NCBI GenBank assembly: GCA_002328565.1
Contig: DCUU01000036.1
Coordinates: forward strand, 4,899 to 12,777
Length of the DNA stretch: 7,879 nt
Direction: 5' to 3'
DNA from: Candidatus Moranbacteria bacterium UBA2206
Lineage (GTDB): Bacteria > Patescibacteriota > Minisyncoccia > Moranbacterales > UBA2206
Shown here: positions 5,961 through 7,879 of the stretch, in pieces
Position numbering within the stretch: position 1 is the stretch's first letter
How the letters are laid out: each line of letters opens with the position of its first letter
Translations under genes and position numbers: made by a program
The notes under the pieces: generated by a model
Database searches by the model: none
What the model was told of the DNA's origin: nothing
What the model saw: the letters and a program-made list of their open reading frames with translations, nothing else

Positions 5961-6897
5961 CTTAATCAAAAAAGTTCAGAATGCAATCTTTCAGAATAAT
6001 CTTTTTAACCGCGAGGCGAAAATAATCCTAGCGATTTCTGGCGGGCCAGACAGTGTCTGTCTGCTTGATGTTTTTTCCCGTCTGCAAAAAAAATATTCGC
6101 TAGAATTAATTATCGCTCATGTTAATTATAATTTGCGTGGGGAGGACAGCATCGAAGACGAAAAGTTCGTGCAAGATTTGGCAACAAAATATAATTTGGA
6201 AATTTTTGCGCAAAGCATCGAAATCCCCAAGAAAAAAATTTCTGAAAATTATCTACGCAACATTCGTTATGATTTTTTTGAAAAACTTCGCGCGGATTAT
6301 AATTTCGATTTCATTGCTACAGCACACAACGCTGACGATCAAGTGGAAACGTTTCTCATGCGCATCATCCGGGGTAGTGGAATGTCAGGACTCACAGCTA
6401 TGAAATTCAAAAATGAAAAAATAATTCGGCCACTGCTTTCCGCTAGTCGAAAAGAAATTTTAGAATATTTACTAGAGAGAAATTTGACCTATAGGACAGA
6501 TAGGACTAATTCGCAAAATTTATATTTACGAAACAAAATTAGAAACAAACTCATCCCAAGCCTGGAAAAAGATTTCAATCCAAAAATCAAAGAAACCATT
6601 TTTGATTCTTTGATTTCAATTTCGCAGGATTCAGAATATCTCGAAAAAACTGCTTTAAAAAATTCAAAAAGTTTAGAAATCAAAAAACTAGAAAAATTAC
6701 ATCCGGCAATTCTTCGAAGAGTTTTGCGAAATAATTTGAAAAACACGAAAGGGGATTTGAAAAATATCAGCACGAACAATATCGAAGAAATTATAAAAAT
6801 CATCAAAAGCACGAAAAATAAGACTCAAAATGTAATACTAAAAGGATTGAAAATTACCAAGAAAAATGATAAGCTAGAAATATCATGCAACATATAG
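5953..6897 (+). CDS. tilS: tRNA(Ile)-lysidine synthase
   Basis: TilS uses ATP and lysine to convert C34 of the CAU-anticodon tRNA-Ile into lysidine. The tRNA then reads AUA as isoleucine and is no longer charged with methionine. The 314-residue protein has the N-type ATP pyrophosphatase loop SGGPDS (29-34), AHVNYNLRG (55-63), TAHNADDQVETFLMRIIRG (123-141), the RPLL-SRKEI segment (159-168) and the tRNA-contacting RNKIRNKLIP (193-202). The length matches the short TilS form, with a reduced C-terminal region rather than the extended E. coli type. AUA codons are common in the neighbouring genes, consistent with the need for this enzyme. The ATG overlaps the end of gmk by 8 bp, which suggests translational coupling; there is no Shine-Dalgarno. 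tilS next to ftsH is a widespread gene order. Confidence 0.93.
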   Translation: MPNLIKKVQNAIFQNNLFNREAKIILAISGGPDSVCLLDVFSRLQKKYSLELIIAHVNYNLRGEDSIEDEKFVQDLATKYNLEIFAQSIEIPKKKISENYLRNIRYDFFEKLRADYNFDFIATAHNADDQVETFLMRIIRGSGMSGLTAMKFKNEKIIRPLLSASRKEILEYLLERNLTYRTDRTNSQNLYLRNKIRNKLIPSLEKDFNPKIKETIFDSLISISQDSEYLEKTALKNSKSLEIKKLEKLHPAILRRVLRNNLKNTKGDLKNISTNNIEEIIKIIKSTKNKTQNVILKGLKITKKNDKLEISCNI

Positions 6898-6943
6898 CAT
6901 GAAACATGAAACAAATAATAGTAAGTTTAAAAAATTAATTTTT
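6884..6943. repeat. CATGAAACATG-type repeat and AT palindrome after tilS
   Basis: CATGCAACAT (6884-6893) overlaps the end of tilS and is followed by CATGAAACATGAAAC (6898-6912), a tandem of a 7-8 bp unit. Further on, AAAAATTAATTTTT (6930-6943) is a perfect 14-bp AT palindrome. It has no G-C pair, so it would be a poor terminator. I see no other coding or RNA gene in the 159-bp gap between tilS and ftsH. Confidence 0.45.
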
Positions 6944-6964
6944 AATAATTGCATTTTATATGAT

Positions 6965-7001
6965 ATTCGTAATTCGTACATTCGTATAAATTCGTAATTC
7001 G
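6965..7001. repeat. ATTCGTA heptamer array before ftsH
   Basis: ATTCGTA occurs at 6965-6971, 6972-6978, 6980-6986 and 6990-6996. A partial fifth unit, ATTCG, ends at 7001. The same heptamer, in the opposite orientation, is scattered upstream of rpsA. The array abuts the GC-rich palindromic element. Confidence 0.75.
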
Positions 7002-7047
7002 CCCGCCTCGACTCGCGGAAACGACCGCTCGTCGACGCGAGGCAGGT
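7001..7047. repeat. GC-rich imperfect palindrome (REP-like) before ftsH
   Basis: The outer arms CCCGCCTCG (7002-7010) and CGAGGCAGG (7038-7046) pair with one mismatch. An inner GCGG/CCGC stem (7015-7018 with 7025-7028) encloses AAACGA. The element is strongly GC-rich inside an AT-rich spacer, which suggests insertion of a mobile or repetitive unit. Its right end supplies AGG at 7044-7046, 10 bases before the ftsH ATG. Confidence 0.65.
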
Positions 7048-7056
7048 AAAAATATT

Positions 7057-7879
7057 ATGCAGAAACTATTCAAAAACATCGGCATCGTCATTATAATCTT
7101 TCTTTTTATCTCGGGAATCATGGTTCTTTATGGAAATCCCGGCAAAAAACCGGCCTCTATTTCGCTTTCGACTTTAGCTCAACAAGTAAATGAAGGAAAA
7201 GTCAAGGAGATAAAAGTTAGCTCCAATACCCTAGACATAATATTAAGCGACGGAACAACTGAAAAATCTACCAAAGAAACTAGTGGTGGAATTGTGGAAA
7301 CTCTCAAAAATTATGGCGTAGACAGTGAAAAAATTCAAAATGTGAGCATAAATATCCAAGGAGAATCTGGCTTAACCTTTTGGCTAGGCACAATATTGCC
7401 TTTTCTTCTGCCTTTTCTTCTTGTTGGGGCTTTTATCTGGTATATGCTTCGCCAAGCGCAAAGAGGCAACAATCAAGCCATGTCTTTTGGGGCTTCTCGC
7501 GCTCGAATGACTGATCCGAAAAATAAAAATCAGAAAGTGACTTTCAAAAGCGTGGCTGGATCAAAGGAAGCTAAGGAAGAATTATATGAAATAGTAGAAT
7601 TTTTGAAAAATCCCAAAAAATTCTTGGATTTAGGTGCTAAGATTCCCAAGGGAGTTCTTTTGCTTGGTTCCCCTGGAACTGGAAAGACCTTGATTTCTAA
7701 AGCAGTGGCGGGAGAAGCTAATGTGCCATTTTTCAATATCAGTGGTTCAGAATTTGTGGAAATGTTTGTGGGGGTAGGAGCAAGTCGTGTGCGAGATCTT
7801 TTCAAACAAGCCAAGAAAAATGCTCCAGCGATCATTTTTATCGATGAAATTGATGCCGTTGGACGCCATCGTGGCGCCG
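7057..7879 (+). CDS. ftsH: ATP-dependent zinc metalloprotease FtsH, C-terminal part beyond the window
   Basis: FtsH is a membrane-anchored AAA+ hexamer that extracts and degrades membrane and short-lived cytosolic proteins. The first 274 codons are present. A first transmembrane helix lies at about 8-25 (IGIVIIIFLFISGIMVLY), an extracytoplasmic domain at about 31-106, and a second helix at about 108-130. The cytoplasmic linker contains MSFGASRARM, and the AAA domain begins near 160 (VTFKSVAGSKEAKEEL). Walker A is GSPGTGKT (204-211), with Ser in place of the usual second Pro. The pore-loop region MFVGVGASRVRDLF (236-249) and Walker B IIFIDE (259-264) are intact. The second region of homology and the HExxH protease site lie outside the window. 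AGG 10 bases before the ATG is the only Shine-Dalgarno-like sequence seen at any start here, and it belongs to the GC-rich palindrome. Confidence 0.96.
   Translation, partial: MQKLFKNIGIVIIIFLFISGIMVLYGNPGKKPASISLSTLAQQVNEGKVKEIKVSSNTLDIILSDGTTEKSTKETSGGIVETLKNYGVDSEKIQNVSINIQGESGLTFWLGTILPFLLPFLLVGAFIWYMLRQAQRGNNQAMSFGASRARMTDPKNKNQKVTFKSVAGSKEAKEELYEIVEFLKNPKKFLDLGAKIPKGVLLLGSPGTGKTLISKAVAGEANVPFFNISGSEFVEMFVGVGASRVRDLFKQAKKNAPAIIFIDEIDAVGRHRGA

Noticed and set aside
2528..6897. Absence of TGA stop codons as a sign of a UGA-recoded genetic code
   Set aside because: Only five stops are visible (four TAA, one TAG) and I found no in-frame UGA in gyrA or ftsH, so the sample cannot support recoding.
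6898..7056. A missing hpt gene between tilS and ftsH as evidence of deletion
   Set aside because: tilS and ftsH are adjacent without hpt in many genomes, so the gap shows nothing specific.
7660..7689. Pro-to-Ser change in the FtsH Walker A motif (GSPGTGKT) as a defect
   Set aside because: The catalytic Gly, Lys and Thr are intact and this variable position tolerates substitution in AAA proteins.

Overview
The window is about 7.9 kb of AT-rich bacterial chromosome carrying only housekeeping genes. I see no phage genes, transposase, CRISPR array, tRNA or rRNA. Several features point to a streamlined, uncultivated-type bacterium, most likely from the Candidate Phyla Radiation (Patescibacteria, Parcubacteria-like). 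These are a ribosomal protein S1 with four S1 domains and a Lys/Glu-rich tail containing DSAKASTG/TSAKATAG inserts, start codons almost without Shine-Dalgarno sequences, spacers full of short ATTCGTA-type repeats, and a highly divergent guanylate kinase. The lineage is inferred from sequence style and was not checked by a search.

Layout: genes diverge from a 466-bp intergenic region (3503-3968). On the left, all on the minus strand, are an MBL-fold metallo-hydrolase (2840-3502), a 97-aa single-pass membrane protein (2528-2821) and gyrA (1-2376; its last residues lie beyond the window). Between the small gene and gyrA is a 64-bp inverted-repeat element that folds as a three-way junction. On the right, all on the plus strand, are rpsA (3969-5387), gmk (5397-5960), tilS (5953-6897, overlapping gmk by 8 bp) and, after a repeat-rich spacer, the first 274 codons of ftsH (7057 to the window end).

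The most interesting unexplained object lies in the divergent region. A near-consensus sigma-70 promoter (TTGACA, 17 bp, TACAAT) is followed by about 85 nt that fold into an 11-bp closing stem enclosing two hairpins, and then by a small hairpin and a T-rich tract resembling an intrinsic terminator. This looks like a discrete small RNA of roughly 110 nt, or a terminating leader of rpsA.

The second notable point is the guanylate kinase. Its P-loop reads GPSGAGEDS, so the normally invariant Walker A lysine is glutamate, and two acidic residues of the usual [D]-I-D motif are altered.

Functionally the window combines DNA topology (GyrA), translation (S1, and TilS for AUA decoding), nucleotide metabolism (Gmk) and membrane proteolysis (FtsH). 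The S1-gmk-tilS block looks like one operon. FtsH probably has its own start signals, because a GC-rich palindromic repeat sits directly in front of it.
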